A DNA stretch of 64,000 nucleotides, taken from assembly GCA_963578605.1 (NCBI GenBank), contig CAUZEA010000010.1, positions 18,702 to 82,701 of the forward strand. Reading direction: 5' to 3'. Positions 36,160 through 45,670 of this stretch are shown in pieces. The DNA comes from JAKVCB01 sp963578605 (GTDB lineage Bacteria; Planctomycetota; Planctomycetia; Pirellulales; Lacipirellulaceae). The notes below the pieces were generated by a model. The model was not told the DNA's origin, searched no databases, and was given only the letters and a program-made list of their open reading frames with translations. Each line of letters begins with the position of its first letter. Position 1 is the stretch's first letter. Both the position numbers and the translations under genes were made by a program.

Positions 36160-37158
36160 TTAGCGTTCCCTGCGACGGGGTTCACCGTGCAACCACCCGG
36201 TTGGCTCCAGGGGAGACAACTCGCCACCGGCGGACCGCTGCCACAGGCCCGCTTGGGAAACCAGTTCGCCGATGTCGGTCAATCCGCATGCCAGCGGGCT
36301 GTCGGCGAGCAGGCGGGTCGCTTCCTGGGGGGGCACGGCCAGCAGCAGCTCAAAATCTTCGCCATCGGCCAGTGCATGTTCAACTGGATTCTCCAGGAGG
36401 CGAGCCGCTGTCGAAATTGGTAGCCGGTCGAGGTCAACCGCTGCCCCACAACCGCTCGAGGTGGCCAGCCGCGCGGTGTCGATTGCCAGCCCGTCGCTGA
36501 TGTCGAGGCCTGCGTGCAGCTCGTAGGCCGCGTTCAGTTGGAGCGCCTCTTCGATTCGGGGAGTGAAATCGAATTGGTGTGCCGCAAGGCTTCCCCCGAC
36601 CGTGCCCGTCACCAGCAGTCGGTCACCCGGTTGGCCACCCGACCGGGTCAGGGGACCCTCTCGGGTCACCGTTCCCAGGGCAGTCCCCGAGAGAACCAAT
36701 GGGCCGTCGTGAAGGTTGGTATCACCACCTGCAATGGGCACGTTGAACTGTTCGGCCAGGGGCAGGATTCCTTCGTAAAGGGACTTTGCCAGTTCCAGTA
36801 ACCACTGCGACCGGTCAAGTTGCGAATCGTGTTCGGCAGGCAGCCACTCAATGGCTGATTGGGCCGGCAGGGCGATCGCCATCACCACCGCCAGCGGCCG
36901 GGCAGCCATGGCGGCCAGATCGCTGAGGTTCACTGCCAGTGCTTTGCGACCAATCCGTTGCGGGTCGACTTCCCCCAATCGGAAATCAATACCGTCGGAG
37001 AGCAGGTCGGTGGTGACCACGATTTGCTCCCGATTCAAATTCGAGGTGGTCGGCGCGAGAACCGCCGCATCGTCGCCAATGGGTAAGGCAAGATTTTCGC
37101 TCCACGGCAACCGCTCGCTCAGCCAACGCACAAATTCGACTTCAAATTCCCGGCTCAT
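36160..37158 (-). CDS. thiL: Thiamine-monophosphate kinase
   Basis: ThiL phosphorylates thiamine monophosphate to the diphosphate, using ATP. The 332-residue protein has IGDDAAVL at the start, TTDLLSDGIDFRL, GRKALAVNLSDLAAMAARP, PIAGGDTNLHDGPLVLS, SGGQPGDRLLVTG and LDISDGLAIDTARLA. These are the AIRS-superfamily and ThiL signatures, with Asp residues for Mg-ATP. The C-terminal part ends GWLHGEPRRRER, a bit longer than usual. It leads the thiL-tsaE pair. Confidence 0.95.
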   Translation of the reverse strand: MSREFEVEFVRWLSERLPWSENLALPIGDDAAVLAPTTSNLNREQIVVTTDLLSDGIDFRLGEVDPQRIGRKALAVNLSDLAAMAARPLAVVMAIALPAQSAIEWLPAEHDSQLDRSQWLLELAKSLYEGILPLAEQFNVPIAGGDTNLHDGPLVLSGTALGTVTREGPLTRSGGQPGDRLLVTGTVGGSLAAHQFDFTPRIEEALQLNAAYELHAGLDISDGLAIDTARLATSSGCGAAVDLDRLPISTAARLLENPVEHALADGEDFELLLAVPPQEATRLLADSPLACGLTDIGELVSQAGLWQRSAGGELSPLEPTGWLHGEPRRRER

Positions 37159-37230
37159 TCCCTGAATCTACCCGACTCGGCCGGTTGTTGTCGGGGGGGG
37201 CCAGTTTGTTTTGGACTTTTTTGGGATTTT

Positions 37231-37489
37231 GGGCGGTTGCGCCCGGCGTAGCCTGGGGCAGCGCCGCGATCAATATCACAAGCAGAGTCCTCGGCATAGC
37301 AACATTCTCCGGAGGTTATCGCGAGGCAGTGGGAGCGGTTTGTTTAGAGAGGAGGTCTCTGCTCGCCAGTCTACCGGCAGACCGAGCGCATTTTCAATCC
37401 AGCAGCAGCCTGTTTGCCGAGAGGCCCGTTTGCAGAAAGGCAACAGTTTTAGGGGGCGGTTACGCCCGGCGTGGCCTGGGGCAGCGCCG
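37231..37489. repeat. 36-bp direct repeat, two copies
   Basis: Copies at 37231-37266 and 37454-37489 differ at two positions (core cgcccggcgt(a/g)gcctgggg). Both translate on the minus strand as LPQATPG(A/V)TA. They lie in the 400-bp spacer between thiL and the SHD1 gene, which also holds G8, G8 and G7 runs. I see no gene in the spacer. Confidence 0.8.
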
Positions 37490-37558
37490 GTTCAGTCCCC
37501 GGGACAGGGGGGGGCGCGATGTTGAGTCCAGGTCGGTGCGGGGGGGCAATTGAGGCTG

Positions 37559-38815
37559 TTATTGTCGGGGGGGGGCCGGAGGGCCGTGCGGCATGGTCTG
37601 AACCTGGTTGGGCAACCGAATGCGGAAGTTGATCGTCGGTTTTGTGGCCATGGTGCCTAAACGGGCGATAAATCGCACACGATCCCCCGGTTTGAATCGT
37701 TCCCAATTGCCTGTTTCCAGCTTGTCATCCGCGAAAAACTGGAACTGCACTGGTTCCGGAGGTGGAGGGAGATCCAGCGACACCACGCTGCCAGGATACT
37801 TGGGGGGTTCAACAAGGGAGGCTTCCCAAATCACTTCACCCACGACTCCTTCAGGCAGTACTTCGCTGGTTCTGGCGAGCATCGTTCCGACATCTTGATT
37901 CGCCAGCGACTGCATGAGTGTCCAGTTAAGCTCGATTTGCTGCCCAAATAAACCGAGTTCGCTTAAATCGATCCGTGGCGACTGGCCATCGCCTTCGATG
38001 ACTTTGATTCGCCTTAGCAGTTCCGGATAGCTTGTTCGCCAGGGGCTGCCATCCACCAGGTTCGGCTCACCTGGGGGAGGGAGTTGCGCTATTCTCTGCC
38101 CAGGTCGGCCTGGGGTGTTGAATTCAAGCTGTTGGTGGTTGCGAAACCGGGGGTCCGTGACCAACTGGTCCCGTCCAATCCATTGGGTACCGCCATAGGG
38201 ATTTTCGACCCCCTGCACAACACCTGGTTCTCGTGGACCTCCGGTGGGTTGCCCCGGTCGAGGGGGAACTCCGGCTGCCGGCGGCCGTGGTGCGGGGTTG
38301 CCCCGGTCGCTGGGCCTGCGGCCGGGCACTTGTGGCGGGTCAAGACGACCTTCCTCGCGGAATTCCGGATTTACCCCGGGTCGAAATTCTTCCGAGTCTT
38401 CTTTTTCCCTGGCCGCTTGTTCGGCCGCCTCAAGTTCCTCCAGCAACTTGGGTTGAAAGCGGGCAATGCGTTGCACACGTGATTGGGCCTGCGGACTTAA
38501 CTGGGCAACTGGAACGGTAATCTCCCTCTCCACGCGGTCTTTCCCTTTTCCCTTCACGGCTCGGAGGGTCACCGATTCGAGATTCTCGTCGTGCGAAAGG
38601 TATTTGGCTTTCACACGATACTTTCCGGTGGCGTCGGTCCAGTCCTGAAGTTCAATCAGCGACAGCCAGCGTTTGGCGTACAACTCCATCTTGTGGTTAC
38701 CCGTTTTTTGGAGTCGCCGATAGAGTTGCTCTGCTTCGGTCAGTTCGCCGCGGAGCGAACTAGTGCCAAGCAGAATCAGGCCAATGGCGCTGACGCAAAA
38801 GAAAGAGTAGCGCAT
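37559..38815 (-). CDS. Exported SHD1-domain protein with proline-rich tail
   Basis: The signal peptide (FFCVSAIGLILLGTSSLRG) is followed by an SHD1 (SLA1 homology 1) domain at about 50-120: IELQDWTDATGKYRVKAKYL, then ESVTLRAVKGKGKDRV and ITVPVAQLSPQAQ, as in planctomycete exported SHD1 proteins. Residues about 140-240 are Arg/Pro/Gly-rich and disordered; a beta-rich C-terminal part follows (about 270-400). The gene ends just after a C9 run (37567-37575). One extra C would replace the end PPAPPRQ with a Pro/Ala-rich tail reaching 37449. Function is unknown. Confidence 0.75.
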   Translation of the reverse strand: MRYSFFCVSAIGLILLGTSSLRGELTEAEQLYRRLQKTGNHKMELYAKRWLSLIELQDWTDATGKYRVKAKYLSHDENLESVTLRAVKGKGKDRVEREITVPVAQLSPQAQSRVQRIARFQPKLLEELEAAEQAAREKEDSEEFRPGVNPEFREEGRLDPPQVPGRRPSDRGNPAPRPPAAGVPPRPGQPTGGPREPGVVQGVENPYGGTQWIGRDQLVTDPRFRNHQQLEFNTPGRPGQRIAQLPPPGEPNLVDGSPWRTSYPELLRRIKVIEGDGQSPRIDLSELGLFGQQIELNWTLMQSLANQDVGTMLARTSEVLPEGVVGEVIWEASLVEPPKYPGSVVSLDLPPPPEPVQFQFFADDKLETGNWERFKPGDRVRFIARLGTMATKPTINFRIRLPNQVQTMPHGPPAPPRQ

Positions 38816-38969
38816 GGTTTTTCTGTGGAAAAGAGTTTCGTCGAAAAGAGGATCCTACCAATTTTAGGCACACTTGGACGGCCGATGCAAGCAACTTGTG
38901 CGTCGAAACCTCTTTGGCAGTTCATTTCCAATCAGCCGACCACCGGCATGGTGTTGGGTCAACCGACGA

Positions 38970-40442
38970 TTAGCTGATTGCCATCGTCACGGTTTTGGTT
39001 TCTGTGTAGGCATCAAGGCCCGCTTCACCCAGTTCGCGTCCGAGTCCCGACTGTTTAAAGCCGCCAAATGGAGCCGCCGCATCGAACACGTCGTAGCAGT
39101 TGACCCAGACCGTGCCGGCCCGCACCTTACTCACCAGGTAATGTGCTTTACCAACGTCCCGGGTCCAGACGGCAGCAGCCAGGCCAAAATTCGTGTTGTT
39201 GGCACGACTGACAATCTCGTCCATGTCGGAGAACTTCAGGGCACTCATGACCGGGCCGAAGATTTCGTCCCGGGCAATCCGCATGTCGTCCGTCACGCCT
39301 GTAAACAAGGTGGGCTCGACAAAAAATCCCTGGTCACCAAACCGTTTGCCACCGGTCAGGCACTCGGCTCCATCTTCTTTGCCGTACTCGACGTACTTGA
39401 GGATTTTATCGAACTGCGCCTTATCAATTTGAGGGCCTTGCTCGGTGAGGGGATCGAACGGATCACCAAGGCGACGTTGTGAGTTCTTCGCCGCCAGTCG
39501 ATCAATGAACTCGTCGTAGATGGGTTCCTCTACAAACAGGCGACTGCCGGCACAGCAGCATTGCCCCTGGTTGAAGTACAGCCCGAAATGGGCACCCTCG
39601 ACCGCTGCCTCGAGATCGGCATCGGCGAACACGACATTCGGGCTTTTGCCACCCAGTTCGAACGTGAGTCGCTTCATTGTCTCGGCGGCGTCCCGCTGGA
39701 TGATCTTTGCCGTTGCCAACTCGCCGGTGAAGGCGACCTTGTCAACATCCGGGTGTTTCACGATCGCGGCTCCTGCCGTGGGGCCGTAGCCCGGAACCAC
39801 GTTAATCACGCCATCGGGAATCCCTGCCTTTTGGGCCAGCCGTGCCATCCGCAAGCAAGAAAGCGGAGTTTGTTCGGCCGGTTTCATCACGACCGTGCAG
39901 CCTGCGGCCAGGGCAGGGCCCCACTTCCAGGCAGCCATCAAGGCGGGAAAATTCCAGGGAATGATTTGGCCGACCACCCCTACCGGTTCACGTCGCGTGT
40001 AACAGAAATAGTCGCCGCGAATTGGAATCGTCTTGCCCTGGATCTTATCGGCCCAGCCGGCATAGTAACGGAGACAATCAATCACCAGTGGAATGTCGGC
40101 TGCCCGTGCATCACCGATTGGCTTGCCATTGTCAAGCGTTTCGAGCGCTGCAAGTTCTTCGGCTTCGTCCTCGATCAGGTCGGCCAGTCGATTCAAAAAA
40201 CGACCACGTTCGCGGGCATCAATCTTCGACCAGGGGCCTGTGTCAAAAGCTGCACGGGCAGCTTCCACGGCCAGGTCGACATCCTCCTTGTCACCCTCGG
40301 CTACTTCGCAGATCACTTCCTCCGTGGCTGGGTGAATGGTTTCAAATGTCTTCCCGCTTGCCGCGGGAATCCATTTGCCACCGATGAAGCAGCTGGTTTG
40401 ACGTACTTGGGGGCGGGTAATCGGTTCGGTGACTGTAGCCAT
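38970..40442 (-). CDS. NAD(P)-dependent aldehyde dehydrogenase
   Basis: ATG at 40442 has AAGGAG upstream and gives MATVTEPITRPQVRQTS. The 490-residue enzyme carries the ALDH motifs IIPWNFPALMAAWK, the FELGGKSPNVVF Glu and the GQCCCAGSR Cys nucleophile, with PFGGFKQSGLGRELG near the C terminus. It oxidises aldehydes to acids with NAD(P). The closest pattern is the class 1/betaine-aldehyde group, but the substrate is not shown. It lies between adenine deaminase (upstream, same strand) and the SHD1 gene, without clear operon ties. Confidence 0.93.
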   Translation of the reverse strand: MATVTEPITRPQVRQTSCFIGGKWIPAASGKTFETIHPATEEVICEVAEGDKEDVDLAVEAARAAFDTGPWSKIDARERGRFLNRLADLIEDEAEELAALETLDNGKPIGDARAADIPLVIDCLRYYAGWADKIQGKTIPIRGDYFCYTRREPVGVVGQIIPWNFPALMAAWKWGPALAAGCTVVMKPAEQTPLSCLRMARLAQKAGIPDGVINVVPGYGPTAGAAIVKHPDVDKVAFTGELATAKIIQRDAAETMKRLTFELGGKSPNVVFADADLEAAVEGAHFGLYFNQGQCCCAGSRLFVEEPIYDEFIDRLAAKNSQRRLGDPFDPLTEQGPQIDKAQFDKILKYVEYGKEDGAECLTGGKRFGDQGFFVEPTLFTGVTDDMRIARDEIFGPVMSALKFSDMDEIVSRANNTNFGLAAAVWTRDVGKAHYLVSKVRAGTVWVNCYDVFDAAAPFGGFKQSGLGRELGEAGLDAYTETKTVTMAIS

Positions 40443-40837
40443 CGGTTGGCTCCTTCTTCTTGGAGAGTTGGACGCTTCGGTTGGGGTAGCACGATGCGCT
40501 TGCCGCGGGGCAAGCACCGAGGGGCCTGGCAAAGCCTGTCCGGGCCCATCGCATCAGTTCGTCGACGTTGTGGCACGACACCGAAAACATGGCACGTGGT
40601 GTTCTCGGCAACGCGTTTTTTGGGAAGAGGTCATTTCCAACAGGTAAGCCTATGTTACCGCGGGGGATCAGGGCAAGCCGTGAATGACTCAATATCTATG
40701 TGTAAGGGATCTATGCGTGACGGGAAAACGGGGCCCCGTTACAGGCCCCAGCTGCCAACGAGTCGCTTTCATGCGTCCTCAAAACGTCTCGGTTGGTGGC
40801 CCACGCGTGGCTGGTAATCGAACTATCCTATGCGTAC
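40443..40837. other. Non-coding spacer
   Basis: This 395-bp stretch lies between the adenine deaminase stop and the aldehyde dehydrogenase start. No open frame with coding character is seen. The promoter of the dehydrogenase should lie here. Confidence 0.4.
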
Positions 40838-42478
40838 TTACACCATCAGCGGGGTCAACTCGAAACGCACTCCATCGAACAATCCCAGGTCGCTCAGCTT
40901 AAGTTCCGGGATCACCAACAGTGCCATAAAAGCCAAGGTCATGTAGGGTGCCCGCAATTGCGAACCAAGTTGGTTCACCTGGGCTTCCAGGGTGGAGTAA
41001 GCGGTTCCGACTTCGCGGGAGGTACCGGTAGCCATTAACCCGGCAATGGGCAGCGGTAAAACTTTATTCAGGTGATCCCTTTGCGATGCGACCGAAAGCC
41101 CACCATTTTCCCGCATGATGCGGTTAACCGCTGTCGCGATATCGTCATCGGCAACACCCACGGCAACCACGTTATGCGAGTCGTGGGCCACGCTCGACGC
41201 GATGGCCCCGCGGGTGAGTCCAAACCCCTGCACAAAGGCGACCCCAGCAGCTGCAGATTGGTAGCGATTGATCACCACCAGCTTTAATATGTCGCGGTCG
41301 GCATCGCTGTTGGCACAACCGTTGGTAATGGTTGCGGGAACTTCCTTGCGGCGCGTGATCAACTGCCCGTCAATTGCCTCGATGAGTTGGATTCGGTCAC
41401 CCGTTGCCGATACCGCCAACGATTGCGACGAAATTTCTCGCGCCGTGAATCGATTGACAATTTGTGGCGTGGTCCGCGGAATCGTTGTTTGGCCCTGTTC
41501 TGCAACAAGTTCTCCGTCAATCCACGTGCGTAACACTTTGAAGTCAGTGAGCGAATCGACCTCGATGAAATCGGCTGGATCTCCCACACAAAGTTGCCCG
41601 ACTTCCAGTCGATAGTGCTCTACCGGCGTGATACAAGCTGCCCGCAAGGCATCGTAAACGCCTATCCCGCGTCGGACTGCCTCGGCCACCAGGACATTGA
41701 TGTGTCCTGCCAGGAGTTTGTCCGGGTGCAAGTCGTCACTGCAGAGCATCGTCTTGCCCGGATATTCGCCAAGCAGCGTATAGAGGGCAGCAAAGTTCCG
41801 GGCTGCCGACCCTTCGCGAATCGCAATTTTGCAGCCGGCCGCCAATTTTTCCAGCGCTTCCTCTTTGGCAACACATTCGTGGTCGGTGGAGATGCCAGAC
41901 TCGATGTACCGCCGGGCTTCATCGCCGCGGAGACCAGGGGCGTGACCATCGACCGGTTTTCCCCGTTGGTGAGCTGCCCGCAACTTGGCCAGGCACGCGG
42001 GGTCACCGCGCAAAACTCCGGGGTAGTTCATCATTTCGCTCAGGTAACCAATGCGTGGGTCGTCCAGCAGCGCTTCAACCTCGGCTACGCTGATCTCGGC
42101 ACCGGCAGTTTCAAACCGTGTTGCGGGGACACAGGACGGCGCCCCAAAGAAGATTTTCAGGGGAGACTGCTCTGCATTGTCCAACATGTACCGCACGCCT
42201 TCGACACCCAGCACGTTGCCGATTTCGTGTGGATCGCTCACCGTGGCGACCGTGCCATGGGTCACTGCCTCGCGGGCGAATTCCGTGGGAACCAACATCG
42301 AACTTTCGATGTGAACATGCGCATCGACGAAGCCCGGCAGGATAAAGGAACTGGAAGCCTGACCAGGATTGGGTTCGATCGCCCGGATCCGACCATTTTC
42401 AACCCTGATTGTCGCCGGTTGGAACTGCCCGCGGGCGATGTCGACGACGTTGGAAGTCAAACTGAAATTGGTGGCCAT
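40838..42478 (-). CDS. ade: Adenine deaminase
   Basis: Ade converts adenine to hypoxanthine and ammonia in purine salvage. From ATG 42478 (MATNFSLTSNVVDIARGQ) the 546-residue amidohydrolase shows the metal motif FVDAHVHIESSMLVPTEFA, HGTVATVSDPHEIGNVLG, MMNYPGVLRGDP, DGHAPGLRG and SDDLHPDKLL. The C-terminal Ade domain has GLTRGAIASSVAHDSHN and VGVADDDIATAVN. These are family signatures. The frame is open 47 codons upstream but without family similarity. Confidence 0.95.
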   Translation of the reverse strand: MATNFSLTSNVVDIARGQFQPATIRVENGRIRAIEPNPGQASSSFILPGFVDAHVHIESSMLVPTEFAREAVTHGTVATVSDPHEIGNVLGVEGVRYMLDNAEQSPLKIFFGAPSCVPATRFETAGAEISVAEVEALLDDPRIGYLSEMMNYPGVLRGDPACLAKLRAAHQRGKPVDGHAPGLRGDEARRYIESGISTDHECVAKEEALEKLAAGCKIAIREGSAARNFAALYTLLGEYPGKTMLCSDDLHPDKLLAGHINVLVAEAVRRGIGVYDALRAACITPVEHYRLEVGQLCVGDPADFIEVDSLTDFKVLRTWIDGELVAEQGQTTIPRTTPQIVNRFTAREISSQSLAVSATGDRIQLIEAIDGQLITRRKEVPATITNGCANSDADRDILKLVVINRYQSAAAGVAFVQGFGLTRGAIASSVAHDSHNVVAVGVADDDIATAVNRIMRENGGLSVASQRDHLNKVLPLPIAGLMATGTSREVGTAYSTLEAQVNQLGSQLRAPYMTLAFMALLVIPELKLSDLGLFDGVRFELTPLMV

Positions 42479-42726
42479 ATACGTGAGGATAGCGAATCGA
42501 TGGCTGGGCGTAACGGGGGGGCTGGGCAACTCGGCCCTACAGGCAACTGCCAGAACACGCAAGCTGTGTGGGCGCCTCGTGGTAATCTTTTTGCCAACCG
42601 TCGAACCGCTCTTCGGCATCCTCCAGATTCGTCAACCAATGCTGGTTCAAACATTACGTACGAAATTCCCGTTGGAACGATTCGATCAACGCCGGATCTG
42701 CTGCCTCGCCGCTCGGCAATCCAGGT

Positions 42727-44049
42727 TCAAATCGAAGGCAATTCGTAACTCTCACGGCGTTCATACGGATAATTTTGCCAACGGTTGGCTGTCTCGTTGC
42801 CAACGAATTTCCAGGCTTGAGGGTCCCACTTGAGGGTTTGGCCCGCCAGTTCTTCGGCATGCAGGTACACAATATTGCCCAGGTGGCAGACCGCAACGGT
42901 TCGAGCCCCGACTTCGATCGGACAGTTCGGCTGCTGCCGTCGCTTCATGCAATTCACCCAATCTTGACGATGGCCAGCGTGGCTGCGGCCAGGTGCCTGA
43001 TACAAGTGAATCTCATCATCGCCGATTGGGGATTGAATAATACTTTCTGGCTTACTCTCAAGTTCCCCTCGATTCACAAAGATCTCACCCTCGCTGCCAA
43101 AGAAGGTGGCGCCGTCTCGACCACCGTGAATCAGCTCAACGCCATTGTCGTAGACGAACCTGACGCCGAGACCCGACTTTGAGTCTTCCGGGGGGACAAT
43201 TTCCACCGGCCCCGAACCGTCCATTCCCAGCCCCCACTGGGCAATGTCAAAGTGGTGAGCGCCCCAATCGGTCATATTTCCACCGGCGTACTCCTTGAAA
43301 CTGCGCCAACCCGGAAAGTGATTGTGCATTCCACGTGGGCTGAGCACTGAATTGTAGGGCCGCATTGGGGCCGGTCCCAACCAACGGTCCCAGTCCAATC
43401 CAGGCTCGGCCTCTTCACCCGGCAGGTCACACGGTCGAGGCGGGCCACCCACACCCACTTCCACACGCGTCACTTTGCCGATACGACCGTTGCGCACTAA
43501 TTCACAGGCGTAACGGAAATTTTCACTTGCCCGCTGTTGGCTGCCCGTTTGGAAGATTGTTTCCGAAGCGTTTACCGCGTCCATGACCATTTTGGCCTCC
43601 AACAGATTGTTAGTCAGCGGCTTTTCGCAATACATGTCCTTTCCCGCCTTACACGTGTCGAGAATGATATTGGCGTGCCAGTGGTCAGGAGTGGCACAAA
43701 CCACGGCGTCCACATCATCGCACTGGAGCAGCTCACGGTAGTCGACGTACGAAGTACAGTCGGTATTGCCGTAGGTATCGTCGACCCGCTTCTTGCCCAC
43801 ACTGCGACGCGTCGTGTCCACATCGCAAACGGCTACGACTTGGACTTCCGGCATCTTCAGCAAATGCGGCAAATGGTATCCAATCATCATTTTGCCGATA
43901 CCTATCGCCGCCAGAGAAATCTTCTCATTAGCAGGGGCGTTCTTCTCATCCCCCAAAACATGGCGGGAAACCAGCAGCGGTGCCATCGCCGTTGCAGTAG
44001 CGGCTGTGGAGAAAGCACGTCGCGTTATACGAACAGCATTATTGTTCAT
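42727..44049 (-). CDS. Tat-exported Gfo/Idh/MocA-family oxidoreductase
   Basis: This 440-residue protein starts MNNNAVRITRRAFSTAATATA, a twin-arginine export signal (RRAFS). The Rossmann fold begins with LAAIGIGKMMIGYH. The sugar-dehydrogenase signature CEKPLTNNLLEAKMV carries the catalytic Lys, and WGAHHFDIAQWGLGMD matches the C-terminal domain. Planctomycetes have many exported members, presumed to act on sugars with tightly bound NADP. Substrate unknown. Confidence 0.92.
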   Translation of the reverse strand: MNNNAVRITRRAFSTAATATAMAPLLVSRHVLGDEKNAPANEKISLAAIGIGKMMIGYHLPHLLKMPEVQVVAVCDVDTTRRSVGKKRVDDTYGNTDCTSYVDYRELLQCDDVDAVVCATPDHWHANIILDTCKAGKDMYCEKPLTNNLLEAKMVMDAVNASETIFQTGSQQRASENFRYACELVRNGRIGKVTRVEVGVGGPPRPCDLPGEEAEPGLDWDRWLGPAPMRPYNSVLSPRGMHNHFPGWRSFKEYAGGNMTDWGAHHFDIAQWGLGMDGSGPVEIVPPEDSKSGLGVRFVYDNGVELIHGGRDGATFFGSEGEIFVNRGELESKPESIIQSPIGDDEIHLYQAPGRSHAGHRQDWVNCMKRRQQPNCPIEVGARTVAVCHLGNIVYLHAEELAGQTLKWDPQAWKFVGNETANRWQNYPYERRESYELPSI

Positions 44050-44257
44050 GGGTACTTGCCATTGGGTGTGTGATGTCTGGCGTCAACGGTCATCAGCATG
44101 AATTAGCGGTTTTCAGAAAGTGGTAAGCCGAACTCAAGTTTATCAAAATCAGTCTGCGACACAATTATCTGTCAGAAGTGGACGGGCGGAGCTGACTAGA
44201 ACTCCCCAACTCTCAAAACTTCCGCCCCAGGCGGCCCCCCCTATTTTCATTGAATTG

Positions 44258-45001
44258 TCAACTCATGACTATTTCATTGATATCAACGGATCCGTCATCA
44301 ACGGTCGCGATACAAAAACTAAGTGGGCTGTCATGATGATTCCAGGCGCAGGAACTTAAGATGTGGCAACTCGTGTTGCCGACCATGAACTCGCATCGCG
44401 GCAGATGCTTGTGGCCAAAGAACGCGGCAGTGATGTTTGTTTCCTTCAATAGATTTGTGAAGAATAGAGAATCATTCAGTCCCATATCACACGGCCCCTG
44501 CACACCACCAATTGCGGGAGGGGTGTGTGCGAAAATAAGTTTTGTATCTTCCATTTCATGAGCCTGCGCATGTAACCATGTGCTTTGACCCCGAGGATTG
44601 ATGTCTTCACTGCATAAATGGCCGATATGATCCCCGCCCTGTCCGGCATTACAGAGTGCAATAAAACGGACCCCTTTATGAATAAAATGATAGTAATCAG
44701 AGGGTTCGCCTTTGAGATTAAAATCATCTGGAAACCGTGCACGCATCTCGGATTTTCGTTCGCCACATTCATGATTACCCGCGATGATGTGTATGGGTAT
44801 GTCCGTCTTAAAGTCATCGATCGCCCATAGGTGAATATCCCCCAGGAGCATGATGAAATCGGGTGGTTCCTCCATGGCATTGATGGTCTCGATACAAAGA
44901 TAGAATCGGTCTAGATGAGTTCCAAACGAATCCGCTTTCCAGAACGCCTGCTCTGCACAATGCGTATCTGTAATTAAGGCAAAGTTGAATCGTCCCATCA
45001 T
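44258..45001 (-). CDS. Calcineurin-like metallophosphoesterase, AT-richer than neighbours
   Basis: The 247-residue protein has all five phosphoesterase blocks: D12 and H14 (LITDTHC), LLGDIHLW, IIAGNHECGE, IFAHTPP and FFGHKHLPRCEF. No signal peptide is seen. The coding sequence is visibly AT-richer than the genes around it (for example 44641-44700), suggesting transfer. Its start lies about 30 bp past a broken gene whose 3' end disappears at about 45033, as if this segment replaced it. The substrate is not known. Confidence 0.88.
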   Translation of the reverse strand: MMGRFNFALITDTHCAEQAFWKADSFGTHLDRFYLCIETINAMEEPPDFIMLLGDIHLWAIDDFKTDIPIHIIAGNHECGERKSEMRARFPDDFNLKGEPSDYYHFIHKGVRFIALCNAGQGGDHIGHLCSEDINPRGQSTWLHAQAHEMEDTKLIFAHTPPAIGGVQGPCDMGLNDSLFFTNLLKETNITAAFFGHKHLPRCEFMVGNTSCHILSSCAWNHHDSPLSFCIATVDDGSVDINEIVMS

Positions 45002-45028
45002 CTCTCCAATTTGCGCAGGTGCGAGTAA

Positions 45029-45640
45029 TCATTCCACGGATAGGAATTTCAATCCGCTCACGCGCTTCATCCTGGAACGGGGTGCCTTCGTACAGGTAGA
45101 ACTCGATGCGGCTGCCAGCGGGTTTGACTTCAAGTCCGGGTTCGGGGCATGGGGATAGTCGACGGGGTGATAGCGGATGCCCAATTCCGGCGTCATCAAT
45201 CTCTTGCCACGCCTGGCCCGCGAAGTGATCGCTCGGTCGAGGATGCCGCTGGTCAGCAGCGTTTGCTCGACAGGATAGCTCGGCTTCCCTGTGTGCATCA
45301 TGCGCTCGATGGCTTTCAACAGAAACGCAAAGTGCGGGTATCGCGGCTGGCGCCGCTCTTCAAACTGCGTTGCGATCGGTCGGTCATCGCCTTTGAGCTT
45401 CAACGCGACCGCCATCCGACTTGCCAACTGCAACATGAACTGGGCGCCTAATAAGCCGTCCTCGTACTCGAACAGAAACAATGTCTCGTGCGGCCCCAGA
45501 CGCGGGGAAATCGGGGTCCCGGTGTTCGGTGTGACGGACAACGCGGTATCGAATACGTCTTTGGGCACAGTGCCATCCTTAAGGGCTTCCCGCACAGCAT
45601 CGTCCGCGGCATGACTCGTCCAGGTCTTCCGCAATGCCAA
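45029..45640 (-). pseudogene. Truncated, frameshifted C-terminal fragment of a dehydrogenase-like gene
   Basis: About 174 residues resemble the C-terminal half of planctomycete Gfo/Idh/MocA-type proteins. Examples are IERMMHTGKPSYPVEQTLLT, SGILDRAITS and GIRYHPVDYPHAPNPDL. No N-terminal half precedes it: the next gene ends 30 bp upstream. After NPDL the expected continuation EVKPAGSRIEFYLYEGTPF is in another frame, one base missing, and runs to RERIEIPIR before similarity stops at about 45033. Truncation at both ends plus a frameshift argue for a dead gene. The family call is from remembered patterns, not a search. Confidence 0.65.
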
Positions 45641-45670
45641 TTCATCTCGCCAAGATGTGGTAAACCGAGT

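Noticed and set aside
39561..40817. 418-codon plus-strand open frame
   Set aside because: It is antisense to the aldehyde dehydrogenase gene, whose motifs are complete.
41594..42748. 384-codon plus-strand open frame
   Set aside because: It is antisense to adenine deaminase and has no recognisable domain.
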